Below, one piece after another: positions 8,474-17,664 of a DNA stretch of 64,000 nt. The DNA lies in assembly GCF_040438645.1 (NCBI RefSeq), contig NZ_CP159253.1:3658001-3722000 (forward strand), given 5' to 3'. The notes beneath the pieces were generated by a model. That model was not told the origin of the DNA. It did not search any database and saw nothing but the letters and a program-made list of their open reading frames with translations. Each line of letters opens with the position of its first letter. Within the stretch, counting starts at the first letter, position 1. The position numbers and the translations under genes were made by a program. The DNA comes from Mesorhizobium sp. WSM2240 (GTDB lineage Bacteria; Pseudomonadota; Alphaproteobacteria; Rhizobiales; Rhizobiaceae).

Positions 8474-9223
8474 ATGGCCCTAGGCACATCGAACAGCGCT
8501 CGTGCCCTCGACCTGCCGCCGCCTTACAACCTTGTCCCGCTGAGGGAGGCTGGCGACGCTTTTGCGCATGCCTGCGCCATCGCGGCAGACAAAGGCGCTG
8601 GCACGCTCGTTTGGGTGCGTCGCTACGATCTGGCCGAATTCGCAGTCGTGCTTGAGCCCGAGGAGCCCTTAGGGGAAGCGCAACGCGCCATCTATGCCGG
8701 AATGAACGCGCTTGCCGATGCGCTTGCGGCCCATGCTCCACCGTCGCGGCCCGTCGCTTTCGACTGGCCCGACACGATCCGCGTTGACGGCGTTCTCGTC
8801 GGAGGCGGTCGCCTGGGCTGGCCCGGAGGGGCCGGGGAGAACGAAATTCCGGACTGGCTCGTTTTCTCCGGGATGATCCGCACCGCCGTCATCAGAGCGC
8901 GCGAGCCGGGTCTGCGGCCGTTCCTTGGCGCGCTTGACGAACTCGGCTTCGATGCGATCGATACGAGCGAGATCATCGCGAGCTTCTCGCGCCATTTGAT
9001 GACTGCGTTCCATGAATGGGACGAAACCGGCTTCGGCTCGATCGCCAACCGCTGGCTCGACCGACTGCCTCAAAAGAGCGGTGAACATACAGAGCTTGCT
9101 GGCAACGGGGATCTGCTGATTTCCCAACAGGCCTCTCAGAGGCTGCGTGAGCGAAAAAGCTTGGCGGAAGCGCTTGCCAGGCCCTCCTGGCTCGATCCGA
9201 CGACGGGAACGCCATGGCTTTGA
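8474..9223 (+). CDS. Biotin/lipoate protein ligase-like protein
   Basis: A 249-residue protein resembling the LplA/BirA ligase superfamily: PVAFDWPDTIRVDGVLVGGGRLGWP matches the substrate-lysine region (WPNDI---G-K-GG) with the usual lysine absent. Family members attach lipoate or biotin to a lysine on carrier domains, but this branch is regularly found in formate dehydrogenase operons where its substrate is unknown. Altered motif residues suggest it may not be a normal ligase. It overlaps the next gene by 10 bases, consistent with one operon. Confidence 0.75.
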   Translation: MALGTSNSARALDLPPPYNLVPLREAGDAFAHACAIAADKGAGTLVWVRRYDLAEFAVVLEPEEPLGEAQRAIYAGMNALADALAAHAPPSRPVAFDWPDTIRVDGVLVGGGRLGWPGGAGENEIPDWLVFSGMIRTAVIRAREPGLRPFLGALDELGFDAIDTSEIIASFSRHLMTAFHEWDETGFGSIANRWLDRLPQKSGEHTELAGNGDLLISQQASQRLRERKSLAEALARPSWLDPTTGTPWL

Positions 9224-9756
9224 AGCTGCCGCAAACGATCCGCCTCGATCCTTCGGATACCTTTGTCTATTCGCGCGCCGCCGAACCAGGTGAATGGGCG
9301 GTGACCGGCACCTTTCTGTTCCACGGCGCCGACATAGACAAGCTGTCCGGCAAGGAGCGGCAGGCCTTCCGCGCCGGTTTCCTCGGTATCGACAGCTTCG
9401 GCTGGTCCACCCTCGCCGTGGTCACGGACGCGACTGCGCAGGATTGCTCTGCAGCCGTTGATCGGCTGGCCGAGCAGCTTGTGGCGCGGTGCGGCGCGCC
9501 AGACGCCGATACGGCGCGCGCCGCCGCCGAGGAGGAGATGGCCTTTGCGCAGTCGCTTTGCGATCATCCGGCGGGCACGCTGCTCGGTCTGCATCGCGCA
9601 AGCGAAGACGTTGGGATACGGGAGTCCTTCCGCACTCTGCACCGCAAGACGAGCCGGCTGGAGCCGGCAACCGCATTCCGCTTCCTTGAAATCGAGGAGG
9701 AAGACGCGACGACCGAAGAAGTCGACCTCCTTGCAATCGCCGGGAGGCGGAAATGA
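9214..9756 (+). CDS. DUF6505-family protein of formate dehydrogenase operon
   Basis: A 180-residue protein without signal peptide or membrane segments. Visible segments include RLDPSDTFVYSRAAEPGEWAV near the N-terminus and a basic C-terminus. It resembles DUF6505, a family known from fdh operons and without an assigned activity. Overlaps with both neighbours (10 and 4 bases) show tight translational coupling, which supports a role in making or regulating the formate dehydrogenase. The family assignment is by recall. Confidence 0.7.
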   Translation: MALKLPQTIRLDPSDTFVYSRAAEPGEWAVTGTFLFHGADIDKLSGKERQAFRAGFLGIDSFGWSTLAVVTDATAQDCSAAVDRLAEQLVARCGAPDADTARAAAEEEMAFAQSLCDHPAGTLLGLHRASEDVGIRESFRTLHRKTSRLEPATAFRFLEIEEEDATTEEVDLLAIAGRRK

Positions 9757-10775
9757 AGGATTTCTGGGTTTCCTCGGGTCATCACCTTCTCGACCGCGAT
9801 GAAGCCGGACGCCTGCTCGTCACCGACGCTTTTCTGAAGGCATATCTCGCGCGGCCGGAGCTTCTGCCGCCCGAATCCGCCTGCGAGGCGGAGTTGCGCC
9901 TGCATCACGAACTTTTGATGCATCATCCGCGCCGGCCGGTCGCGAAGGAGGAGATTGCCACTCTGGAGGATCCGGATGCGCGCGAGAACTGGGAGTTCAT
10001 GATCGCCTTTCGCGACCATGTGCTGGCCGCTCCCTCGCTCGAAGCCGCCTATCTCGCGCTGGCGCGCGGCTCAGGCGACAACAACAACATTCCGCCGCTT
10101 TTCATGAACCAGCTCGCGCAGGTCATCCTGCGCAATGCGCTGGACGGTCAGCACGATTCCTGCGTCCTGCGAGCCGCTGAGCTGTTTTATCGGCCGCAAC
10201 GCGTGACTTCTCATGAGGGCGCCGTGCTTCTCGCCGACGCCGAAACGATTGAACTGCATGAACAGAACCGCCACGCCTCCCCTCTCCTCAACATGCTCGG
10301 AGGCCCGGCTGTCACCGAACTCGAGATACTCGACGAGAAGAATTCCGAGAGCTACTTCGCCAGGAGCGATGCTTTCGACATGGTGCTCAAGCTCGGCGGC
10401 GCCGGCAGCCCGGCCCGACGTGGCCTCGCAACCGCAATGGAGATCTGGATACGCCATCTTCTTGCCGTCAGCGTAAAAATCGAGCCGGTGGAGCGGATCG
10501 AGGACGATGACTGGGCTTGGTTCGTCGGCCTCGACGCCGAAGCGACCCGCATTGGCAACACGCTCTGGGCCGGCAACGAACTCGATCCGGAAGCAGCACA
10601 GCGCGTCATTGCGCTATTCCGGCTTACCTTCTCCGACCAAGGCGAAGTCCGGCCGGAAGTGGGCGCCCGGCCCGTTTGGCTCATAATGGCCATGGCGCCC
10701 GACCGAACAATCCGCATGAAGCCGCAGAACCTCATCGCAGGCCTGCCATTTCGGGCCGCGGGGACGATGAACTAG
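9753..10775 (+). CDS. DUF6352-family protein of formate dehydrogenase operon
   Basis: A 340-residue soluble protein. The N-terminus (MKDFWVSSGHHLLDRDEAGRL) and the FRDHVLAAPSLEAAYL segment are typical of DUF6352 proteins found in the same operon setting. No enzyme motif, metal-binding motif or export signal is visible. Start ATG overlaps the DUF6505 stop. The constant genetic linkage with fdhA suggests an accessory role such as cofactor delivery or assembly, but this is inference only. Confidence 0.7.
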   Translation: MKDFWVSSGHHLLDRDEAGRLLVTDAFLKAYLARPELLPPESACEAELRLHHELLMHHPRRPVAKEEIATLEDPDARENWEFMIAFRDHVLAAPSLEAAYLALARGSGDNNNIPPLFMNQLAQVILRNALDGQHDSCVLRAAELFYRPQRVTSHEGAVLLADAETIELHEQNRHASPLLNMLGGPAVTELEILDEKNSESYFARSDAFDMVLKLGGAGSPARRGLATAMEIWIRHLLAVSVKIEPVERIEDDDWAWFVGLDAEATRIGNTLWAGNELDPEAAQRVIALFRLTFSDQGEVRPEVGARPVWLIMAMAPDRTIRMKPQNLIAGLPFRAAGTMN

Positions 10776-10787
10776 GAGATTTGCGCC

Positions 10788-11300
10788 ATGGTGCGGGAGA
10801 CGATGGTAGTTGGAGTGATCGTAGAGCGACGGGTGCTTGATAATCCCTGGATCGACCATGTCTGGATGCCTGTGGCCGTGCTGGCAGGCGCGCCGGCCGC
10901 GGCGCCATGGACTGTGCTGCACGTATCCGACGACCTGACACGCTTCTATGCCGGAGCCTTCGAACTCGAGCTCTTCGGGTCCGACACGGGCATGTACCGG
11001 GACAACCTTCGCTCGGGGCGGCCTAGCCTCTGGATCGCGCTCCGGTCCACCAACGCTCCACCCGGAGTCGCGCTGCACTTGGTGACCGCCAACCCGTTCG
11101 AGGGCGAGTCGCTGACGGAGGCTGGCACCGACATCATCGAAGCCGTCCCGATGCCGATCGAGCTTCAACAATGGTTGGCCGCGTTCGTCGAGGCGCATCA
11201 CGTCGAGCGTCCTTTCATCAAGCGGCAGCGCGACCGGGCGGACATTAATGCCATGGCGCGGCGGGGGCCTCATTCCGGATCGATGGATGACGCCGAATGA
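10788..11300 (+). CDS. DUF3305-family protein
   Basis: A 170-residue protein starting MVRETMVVGVIVERRVLDNPW, with the W-x-V-W-P-type segment DHVWMPVAVL characteristic of DUF3305. GGAG lies about 10 bases upstream of the ATG at 10788. DUF3305 and DUF3306 are almost always paired upstream of twin-arginine formate dehydrogenases; no biochemical function is known to me. It overlaps DUF3306 by an ATGA junction. Confidence 0.8.
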   Translation: MVRETMVVGVIVERRVLDNPWIDHVWMPVAVLAGAPAAAPWTVLHVSDDLTRFYAGAFELELFGSDTGMYRDNLRSGRPSLWIALRSTNAPPGVALHLVTANPFEGESLTEAGTDIIEAVPMPIELQQWLAAFVEAHHVERPFIKRQRDRADINAMARRGPHSGSMDDAE

Positions 11301-12010
11301 ACGCCGGGAACGACAATGTCTTCGCCCGCTGGTCGCGCCGCAAACAGGCGGCGCGTTACAGCGGGACTGAGGAGCCGGAGAAGGATCGGCTCGCGCCCGA
11401 GATAGCTGCGGCGCCTGCGGATGCCGATCCCGTCGAGGAGCAGCTTGCAACGGCGGAGCCGGAAACCGCCGAGGATGCCGAGCCGTTGCCCCGCATCGAG
11501 GACCTGACCGCCCAAAGCGATCTTTCAGCCTTCTTGCGCAAAGGCGTACCCAAGATGTTGAAGAGTGCCGCATTGCGCAAAATGTGGTCGCTCGATCCGG
11601 CAATCCGCGATCATATCGGGCCTTCCGAATATGCCTGGGATTTCAATAAGCCGGGCTCGATGGCAGGATTCGGTCCGCTGAAAGCCAAGAAATCCGCGGT
11701 CGAGTTCCTGTCGACGGTGAGCGGCGGCACACCGGCCGATCCACCGCGCGCGGCCGCGGCTTTGGAAGCGCCGGAGAACCCGCCGCAGACCGGCGTGGTC
11801 TTGGCGGACGAAGACGCGAACGCCGCACCCGAAGGTTCGGAGGCTGTCACGCCGGATGGATCGATCGAACCTGCAATGACCCCGGCAAGCTCCCAATCCC
11901 CCTCGCCTGACCAGACCGAGATCGCAAACAATCGCGAGGAAGCCGCCGCCGCCTCGAAATCCTCCCAGATCAACAGCCCGCGGCGCCACGGAGGTGCCTT
12001 GCCTCGCTGA
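11297..12010 (+). CDS. DUF3306-family protein
   Basis: A 237-residue protein. The N-terminus has FARWSRRKQAA, the hallmark of DUF3306, followed by an acidic Glu/Ala-rich stretch and a conserved core (LSAFLRKGVPKMLKSAALRKMWSLDPAIRDH). Residues after about 130 are low-complexity and rich in Ala, Pro and Glu. Start overlaps the DUF3305 stop. It is a predicted cytoplasmic partner of DUF3305 in formate dehydrogenase biogenesis; this is an inference from conserved gene order. Confidence 0.8.
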   Translation: MNAGNDNVFARWSRRKQAARYSGTEEPEKDRLAPEIAAAPADADPVEEQLATAEPETAEDAEPLPRIEDLTAQSDLSAFLRKGVPKMLKSAALRKMWSLDPAIRDHIGPSEYAWDFNKPGSMAGFGPLKAKKSAVEFLSTVSGGTPADPPRAAAALEAPENPPQTGVVLADEDANAAPEGSEAVTPDGSIEPAMTPASSQSPSPDQTEIANNREEAAAASKSSQINSPRRHGGALPR

Positions 12011-12114
12011 TTCGGACACGCTGCCGGTTTTGGCACAGTTGTTGTTGCAATCGCCCGGCAGGGGACTAGTATTCATCTAACCCACTCGTTGAGCGGCACG
12101 GTCGAGGTCAGAAG

Positions 12115-12795
12115 ATGAACCCAGACTTGCGCCTGGAGGAGGCAATCGGAACGTCGGGCGGAGCTGACTCTCTGGTTCTCGGCGTAAACGATGCTGGCGT
12201 CGACGACGTGAATGGCGCACGCGCGGATGAATACGCGCTGCTTGCCTCGCTTCTCCTGGCTGCTCCGGATGCCGATTTCCTATCGCGGCTTTCCCGCTTG
12301 CAGGGCGACACCGAGACGACGCTAGGCCTGGCTCACGTCGCGCTCGGAAAGGCCGCGGCTTCGGCCGCCCCGGAGGCGGTCCGTCGCGAATATTTCGAGC
12401 TTTTCATCGGAGTCGGGCGCGGCGAACTTCTACCCTACGCATCATACTACCTGACCGGCTTCCTCAATGAACGGCCACTCGCCCGACTGCGCGGAGATAT
12501 GAAGCGCCTCGGCCTTGAACGCGCGGAAGGCCATTTCGACCCGGAAGATCATCTCGGTACGCTCTGCGAGATCATGAGCGGCTTCGCCGGCGCACGTTTC
12601 GTGGTCGCGGCTGAGGACGAGCAGGACTTCTTTGAACGGCATATCGCGCCTTGGGCGGCACGCTTCTTCGCCGATATGGAAAACGCAGCATCCGCAAGGT
12701 TTTATCGGGCAGTGGGTGCGTTGGGACGGATATTCATCAACATCGAAGCCGAAGGCTTCGCCATGGAGGCGCGACGAGCGCGCGACCGCAGGTAG
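12115..12795 (+). CDS. TorD/DmsD-like molecular chaperone
   Basis: A 226-residue helical protein with the TorD-family core: LASLLLAAPDADFLSRL, EYFELFIGVGRGELLPYASYYLTGFLNERPLARLRGDM and FDPEDHLGTLCEIMSGF. These chaperones bind the twin-arginine signal of molybdo- or tungsto-enzymes and hold them until the cofactor is inserted. Its position just upstream of fdhX and fdhA fits a dedicated chaperone for FdhA. The ATG at 12115 follows a 104-bp gap after DUF3306, which might hold an internal promoter. Confidence 0.85.
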   Translation: MNPDLRLEEAIGTSGGADSLVLGVNDAGVDDVNGARADEYALLASLLLAAPDADFLSRLSRLQGDTETTLGLAHVALGKAAASAAPEAVRREYFELFIGVGRGELLPYASYYLTGFLNERPLARLRGDMKRLGLERAEGHFDPEDHLGTLCEIMSGFAGARFVVAAEDEQDFFERHIAPWAARFFADMENAASARFYRAVGALGRIFINIEAEGFAMEARRARDRR

Positions 12796-12839
12796 CGTCG
12801 CGCTGACTTGTTCGCATCGGCGCATAGGGAGGATGGCAG

Positions 12840-13061
12840 ATGCAGGAAAAGCGACAGACGGCGATGAACCGCCGCAAGTTCCTTCGAGCCTTTGGCGGCG
12901 CGTCCACCACGGCGGCGGTGGCAGCCGCCGCGACGACGCTCGCCCCCGAAGAGGCGCTAGCCTATGATCCCGGCGAGGAGGAGACGAGGGCCCGCTATCA
13001 TGAAACCGAGCACGTCAAGGCATTCTACCGTGTGAACGGTTACGAGACGTTGAAGAAGTGA
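12840..13061 (+). CDS. Small twin-arginine protein FdhX of formate dehydrogenase operon
   Basis: A 73-residue protein with a Tat motif (NRRKFLRAFGG, residues 10-20), an Ala-rich hydrophobic stretch and a short conserved tail (YHETEHVKAFYRVNGYETL). This matches the small 'formate dehydrogenase region TAT target' family. Start ATG has GGGAGG 10 bases upstream. It ends 7 bases before fdhA. The mature part is only about 35 residues and may act as a small subunit or export partner; its role is not established. Confidence 0.85.
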   Translation: MQEKRQTAMNRRKFLRAFGGASTTAAVAAAATTLAPEEALAYDPGEEETRARYHETEHVKAFYRVNGYETLKK

Positions 13062-13068
13062 GGGCGCC

Positions 13069-15981
13069 ATGCTGACCAAGCGCAAGAGCGGCCAAGCGAG
13101 CCGCACAAGATTGCAGACGCTGATGGGGACCGTCGCCTCGGCTCCCATCGACCGGCGAACGTTCCTTCGCCGATCCGGTCTCGCCGTGGGCGGAATCGCT
13201 GCCATCGGTTCTTTCCAGCTCGGCACCGTTCAAAAAGCCGCGGCCATAAGTCCGCCGCAACCGGGCGAGCCCATAGAACTCAAGAAAAACATCTGCACGC
13301 ATTGCGCGGTCGGTTGCACGGTTACCGCTGAAGTCCAGAACGGCGTTTGGACCGGTCAGGAGCCTTCGTGGGATAGCCCGATCAACCGTGGCTCCCATTG
13401 CGCCAAGGGTGCGAGCGTGCGCGAACTCGTTCACAGCGACCGCCGGCTGAAATACCCGCTCAAGCTGGTCGGCGGCCAATGGACCCGCGTTTCCTGGGAC
13501 GAGGCGATCGATGAGATCGGCGACAAGATGATGGAGCTCCGGGAAGCCTCGGGCCCGGACTCTGTCTACTGGATGGGTTCGGCCAAGTTCTCCAACGAAG
13601 GCACCTATCTCTTCCGCAAGCTCGCAGCCTTCTGGGGAACCAACAACCAGGATCACCAGGCGCGCATCTGCCATTCGACCACTGTCTCCGGCGTGGCCAA
13701 TACATGGGGCTACGGCGCGATGACGAACTCCTTCAACGACATCCGCAACTCCAAGACGCTCATCATCATGGGCGGCAACCCGGCGGAAGCGCATCCAATC
13801 TCGCTGCAGCACCTTCTGGAAGGCAAGGAACTCAACCACGCGAACTTCGTCGTCATTGATCCGCGCTTCACCCGTACGGCCGCGCACGCAACGGATTATG
13901 TGCGCCTGCGTTCGGGCACCGACATCGCCGTGCTTTGGGGCATGCTCTGGCACATTTTCCAGAACGGCTGGGAGGACAAGGAATTCATCGCCCAGCGCGT
14001 CTATGGCATGGACGAGATCCGCAAGGAGGTGGAGAAATACCCGCCGGACGAGGTCGAACGCATCTCCGGCGTGCCCGGTGAACAATTGAAGCGCATCGCT
14101 GAGATGTTCGCCACCCAGAAGCCGGCGACGCTGATCTGGTGCATGGGCCAGACGCAGCACACGGTCGGCACCGCCAATGTGCGCGCAAGCTGCATCCTCT
14201 GCCTGGCAACCGGCAATGTCGGCAAGCCGGGCGCCGGCGCCAACATATTCCGCGGCCACGACAATGTGCAGGGCGCGACCGATATCGGGCTCGATGTGGT
14301 TACCCTGCCGTTCTACTACGGCCTCACGGAAGGCGCATGGAATCATTGGGCGCGGGTCTGGGAGGTCGAATATGACGACCTTCTGTCGCGATTCGCATCC
14401 AAGGAGATCATGGAAACGCCGGGTATCCCGCTGACGCGGTGGTTCGACGCGACGTTGCTGCCCAAGGACGAGGTCCAGCAGAGCGACAATCTGCGGGCCA
14501 TGTTCGTGCAGGGCCACGCAAGCAACAGCATCACGCGTATTCCCGAATCCGTAAAGGGGTTGGCCAAGCTCGACCTTCTGGTCGTGGCCGACCCGCATCC
14601 GACCACCTGGGCCTCGCTCGCCGTTCAGGCAGGACGCACCGACAACACCTATCTTCTGCCGGTATGCACACAGTTCGAGACATCGGGCTCGCGCGTCGCC
14701 TCGAACCGCTCGATCCAATGGGGCGAGCAGATCGTCGCGCCCTCCTTCGAGCAAAAGGACGACTACCAGGTCATCTATCGAATGGCGCGGAAGCTCGGAC
14801 ATGCCGAGCAGATGTTCAAGAACATCGCCGTCGAGGACGACCGGCCGGTGCCCGAAGATGTGCTGCGCGAGATGAATCGCGGCGGTTGGTCGACCGGCTA
14901 CTGCGGCCAGTCGCCCGAGCGGCTCAAGGCCCACATGAAGAACCAGCACAAGTTCGACCTGGTTACATTGCGCGCGCCAAAGGACGATCCGGAAGTTGGC
15001 GGCGACTATTACGGCCTGCCGTGGCCATGCTGGGGCAAGCCGGAACTACGGCATCCGGGCACCCCGAACCTCTATAATACCGGTCTGCACGTGATGGACG
15101 GCGGCAGCCCGTTCCGCGCGCGCTTCGGCGTGGAGCGGAACGGCGAGACGCTCCTGGCGGAAGGTTCCTACACCGAAGGCTCGGAACTCACCGACGGATA
15201 TCCGGAGTTCACCATGGCCGTTCTGAAGAAGCTCGGCTGGGACAAAGACCTGAAGCCAGAGGAACTCGCCGTAATCGAGAAGATCGGCAACGACATCGAC
15301 AAGGTCTCGTGGTCGACCGACTTGTCAGGCGGCATCCAGCGCGTCGTGCTCAGCCATGGCTGCCATCCCTACGGCAACGGCAAGGCACGCGCGGTGGCGT
15401 GGAACCTGCCCGATCCCATCCCGGTCCACCGCGAGCCGATCTACACGCCAAGGGTTGATCTGGTCGAGAAGTATCCGACGCTTCCCGATGCCATGCAGTT
15501 CCGCGTGCCGAACATGGGCTTCACCGTTCAGCAGGCGGCCATCGAAAAGGGTATCGCCAAGGCTTTCCCGTTGATCCTCACCTCGGGCCGACTCGTCGAG
15601 TACGAGGGCGGCGGCGAGGAAACGCGGTCGAACAGGTGGTTGGCCGAGCTGCAGCAGGAGATGTTCCTGGAGATCAATCCGGCCGACGCCGCCGAGCGCG
15701 GCATCAGCGACGGCGGCTGGGTGTGGGTGACCGGCGCCGAGAACAATTCGCGGGCGCGGGTAAAGGCCCTGGTGACCGAGCGCGTCGGCAAGGGGGTGGC
15801 GTTCATGCCGTTCCATTTCGGCGGCTGGTTCCAGGGCGAGGACCTGCGGGCCAACTACCCCGAGGGCACCGATCCCTACGTGCTTGGCGAAAGCGCCAAC
15901 ACGATCACCACCTATGGGTACGATCCCGTGACGAATATGCAGGAGCCAAAGGCCACGCTCTGTCAGGTCCAGGCGGCGTGA
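13069..15981 (+). CDS. fdhA: Formate dehydrogenase, catalytic (alpha) subunit, Tat-exported
   Basis: A 970-residue bis-MGD oxidoreductase that oxidises formate to CO2 in the periplasm. It has a Tat signal (RRTFLRRSG, Arg29-Arg30). One [4Fe-4S] cluster is held by Cys76, Cys79, Cys83 and Cys111. The active-site segment QARICHSTTVSG places Cys201 (codon TGC at 13669) and His202 where selenocysteine-His lies in enterobacterial FdnG, so this is a cysteine enzyme. Other core motifs are GGNPAEAHP, SGTDIAVLWGM and the C-terminal MPFHFGGW. It is followed by Fe-S and cytochrome b subunits. The tungstate transporter and MoeA genes nearby suggest W rather than Mo, an inference. Confidence 0.95.
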   Translation: MLTKRKSGQASRTRLQTLMGTVASAPIDRRTFLRRSGLAVGGIAAIGSFQLGTVQKAAAISPPQPGEPIELKKNICTHCAVGCTVTAEVQNGVWTGQEPSWDSPINRGSHCAKGASVRELVHSDRRLKYPLKLVGGQWTRVSWDEAIDEIGDKMMELREASGPDSVYWMGSAKFSNEGTYLFRKLAAFWGTNNQDHQARICHSTTVSGVANTWGYGAMTNSFNDIRNSKTLIIMGGNPAEAHPISLQHLLEGKELNHANFVVIDPRFTRTAAHATDYVRLRSGTDIAVLWGMLWHIFQNGWEDKEFIAQRVYGMDEIRKEVEKYPPDEVERISGVPGEQLKRIAEMFATQKPATLIWCMGQTQHTVGTANVRASCILCLATGNVGKPGAGANIFRGHDNVQGATDIGLDVVTLPFYYGLTEGAWNHWARVWEVEYDDLLSRFASKEIMETPGIPLTRWFDATLLPKDEVQQSDNLRAMFVQGHASNSITRIPESVKGLAKLDLLVVADPHPTTWASLAVQAGRTDNTYLLPVCTQFETSGSRVASNRSIQWGEQIVAPSFEQKDDYQVIYRMARKLGHAEQMFKNIAVEDDRPVPEDVLREMNRGGWSTGYCGQSPERLKAHMKNQHKFDLVTLRAPKDDPEVGGDYYGLPWPCWGKPELRHPGTPNLYNTGLHVMDGGSPFRARFGVERNGETLLAEGSYTEGSELTDGYPEFTMAVLKKLGWDKDLKPEELAVIEKIGNDIDKVSWSTDLSGGIQRVVLSHGCHPYGNGKARAVAWNLPDPIPVHREPIYTPRVDLVEKYPTLPDAMQFRVPNMGFTVQQAAIEKGIAKAFPLILTSGRLVEYEGGGEETRSNRWLAELQQEMFLEINPADAAERGISDGGWVWVTGAENNSRARVKALVTERVGKGVAFMPFHFGGWFQGEDLRANYPEGTDPYVLGESANTITTYGYDPVTNMQEPKATLCQVQAA

Positions 15982-15994
15982 GTGGGAGGAAAAA

Positions 15995-16591
15995 ATGGCC
16001 AGGATGAAATTCCTTTGTGACGCCGACCGCTGCATCGAATGCAACGCCTGCGTCACCGCCTGCAAGAACGAGCACGACGTGCCGTGGGGCATCAATCGCC
16101 GCCGTGTCGTCACCATCAACGACGGCAGGCCCGGCGAGCGCTCCGTTACGATGGCCTGCATGCACTGCACCGACGCGCCCTGCGCGGCGGTGTGCCCGGT
16201 CGATTGCTTCTATACGACGGCGGACGCGGTGGTGCTGCATTCGAAGGATCTGTGCATCGGGTGCGGCTACTGCTTCTACGCCTGCCCGTTCGGCGCGCCG
16301 CAATATCCGCGCGTCGGCAATTTCGGCTCTCGCGGCAAAATGGACAAATGCACATTCTGCGCCGGCGGTCCGGAGGCGGATTCCACCGAGATCGAATATG
16401 CGAAATATGGCGCCAATCGGCTCGCTGAAGGCAAGCTGCCGCTCTGCGCCGAGATGTGCTCGACCAAATCCCTTCTTGCTGGCGACGGCGAGATCATCGC
16501 GGCGATCTACAAGGAGCGGGTGACGCAGCGCGGCTATGGCTCGGGCGCATGGGGCTGGCAGACCGCCTACGGCGAAACGATTACCGTCTGA
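15995..16591 (+). CDS. fdhB: Formate dehydrogenase, iron-sulfur (beta) subunit
   Basis: A 198-residue DMSO-reductase-type ferredoxin subunit with four cysteine clusters: CIECNACVTAC (near residue 13), CMHCTDAPCAAVC (near 56), CIGCGYCFYAC (near 88) and CTFC with a downstream CAEMC. These carry electrons from FdhA to the cytochrome b subunit. It has no signal of its own, as expected for hitch-hiker export with FdhA. The TGA stop overlaps a possible ATG of the next frame at 16591. Confidence 0.93.
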   Translation: MARMKFLCDADRCIECNACVTACKNEHDVPWGINRRRVVTINDGRPGERSVTMACMHCTDAPCAAVCPVDCFYTTADAVVLHSKDLCIGCGYCFYACPFGAPQYPRVGNFGSRGKMDKCTFCAGGPEADSTEIEYAKYGANRLAEGKLPLCAEMCSTKSLLAGDGEIIAAIYKERVTQRGYGSGAWGWQTAYGETITV

Positions 16592-16632
16592 TGAAGTGCT
16601 GGTTCTGCAGCGAGCCGAGGGAGGTGAAGAAA

Positions 16633-17652
16633 ATGCAGGTCTTGAAGCATGTTCGGCCGCTCTGGCCGGCTCTCGCCGCCATCGTTTTGAGCGTCGGCCT
16701 GCTGCTCGCTCCGGCAGGAGCGCAGGAGGGGCCGTCCGGGAGCAATCCCACAGCGCAATCGGTGAACGAGCAGCAGCTCCTCCAGGAACTGAACAAGATC
16801 CAGGGCCGCATCACCATTCCGGACGCGAAGGCCGCCACGTTGGAACAGCCGCGCGGGCGTGACTTCCGCGGCTTCCACGAAGGAACCCTGCCCTGGATCG
16901 GAGGGATCGCCATACTTGGAATGATCCTCTTGCTTGCGCTGTTCTTTTTCGTGAGAGGTCGTATCCGCACGCGGTCTGCGGAGTCGGGCGTCAAGGTCCT
17001 CCGTTTCAATGGCTTTGAGCGTCTGACGCACTGGGTGACGGCCACCGCCTTCATCGTCCTGGCGATCACCGGCTTGAACTTCGTTTTCGGCAAGCGCCTG
17101 CTGATGCCGCTGATGGGGCCAGATTCCTTCTCCGTATGGTCGCAATGGGCGAAATATGCCCATGACTTCTTCTCCTGGGCATTCATGCTCGGCATTTTGA
17201 TCATGCTGGTCATCTGGATTTGGGACAACCTGCCCGACCGCTATGACGCCCATTGGCTCAAGGTCGGCGGCGGCTTCTTCGACAAGTCGGAGAGGACACA
17301 CCCTCCGGCTGCCCGGTTCAATGCCGGTCAGAAGCTCATTTTCTGGGCGGTGGTCCTCGGCGGAATCGCCCTTTCGGTATCGGGACTCTTCATGCTGTTC
17401 CCGTTCACATATGCCGATGTGAACGGCATGCAATTGGCTCAGACGATCCACGCCACTGTCGGCGTGCTGATGGTGGCTGTGATCATCGCCCACATCTATA
17501 TCGGCACCCTCGGCATGGAAGGCGCCTACGAGGCTATGGGCTCGGGCACCGTCGACCTCAATTGGGCCAAGGAGCACCACAGCGTCTGGGTGGAGAAGCA
17601 GGGCGTCAAGACGGAACCATCTCAGCGGCCGTCGCCGACACCGGCCGAATAG
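16633..17652 (+). CDS. fdhC: Formate dehydrogenase, cytochrome b556 (gamma) subunit
   Basis: A 339-residue membrane protein. The start at 16633 is chosen because GGGAGG lies 9 bases upstream and a signal-like helix follows (ALAAIVLSVGLLLAPAGAQ); an in-frame ATG at 16591 would add 14 residues. Four more membrane segments follow, with histidines in FNGFERLTHWVTA and AQTIHATVGVLMVAVIIAHIYIG as likely haem b ligands. It passes electrons from FdhB to quinone. It is the last gene of the operon, 12 bases before an IS element. Confidence 0.92.
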   Translation: MQVLKHVRPLWPALAAIVLSVGLLLAPAGAQEGPSGSNPTAQSVNEQQLLQELNKIQGRITIPDAKAATLEQPRGRDFRGFHEGTLPWIGGIAILGMILLLALFFFVRGRIRTRSAESGVKVLRFNGFERLTHWVTATAFIVLAITGLNFVFGKRLLMPLMGPDSFSVWSQWAKYAHDFFSWAFMLGILIMLVIWIWDNLPDRYDAHWLKVGGGFFDKSERTHPPAARFNAGQKLIFWAVVLGGIALSVSGLFMLFPFTYADVNGMQLAQTIHATVGVLMVAVIIAHIYIGTLGMEGAYEAMGSGTVDLNWAKEHHSVWVEKQGVKTEPSQRPSPTPAE

Positions 17653-17664
17653 CGATTTCGCCTA

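Noticed and set aside
12030..12060. Sigma-54-like TGGCAC...TTGCA before the TorD-like gene
   Set aside because: The GG-to-GC distance is 13 bases instead of the required 10.
13669..13671. Possible selenocysteine codon in the formate dehydrogenase active site
   Set aside because: The codon is TGC (Cys201), so no selenocysteine or SECIS element is needed.
13015..14949. Long minus-strand open frame (644 codons) antisense to fdhA
   Set aside because: High-GC antisense shadow; fdhA on the plus strand has complete family motifs and the antisense product is like nothing recognised.
16567..17580. Minus-strand frame antisense to fdhC
   Set aside because: Shadow of a typical cytochrome b subunit.
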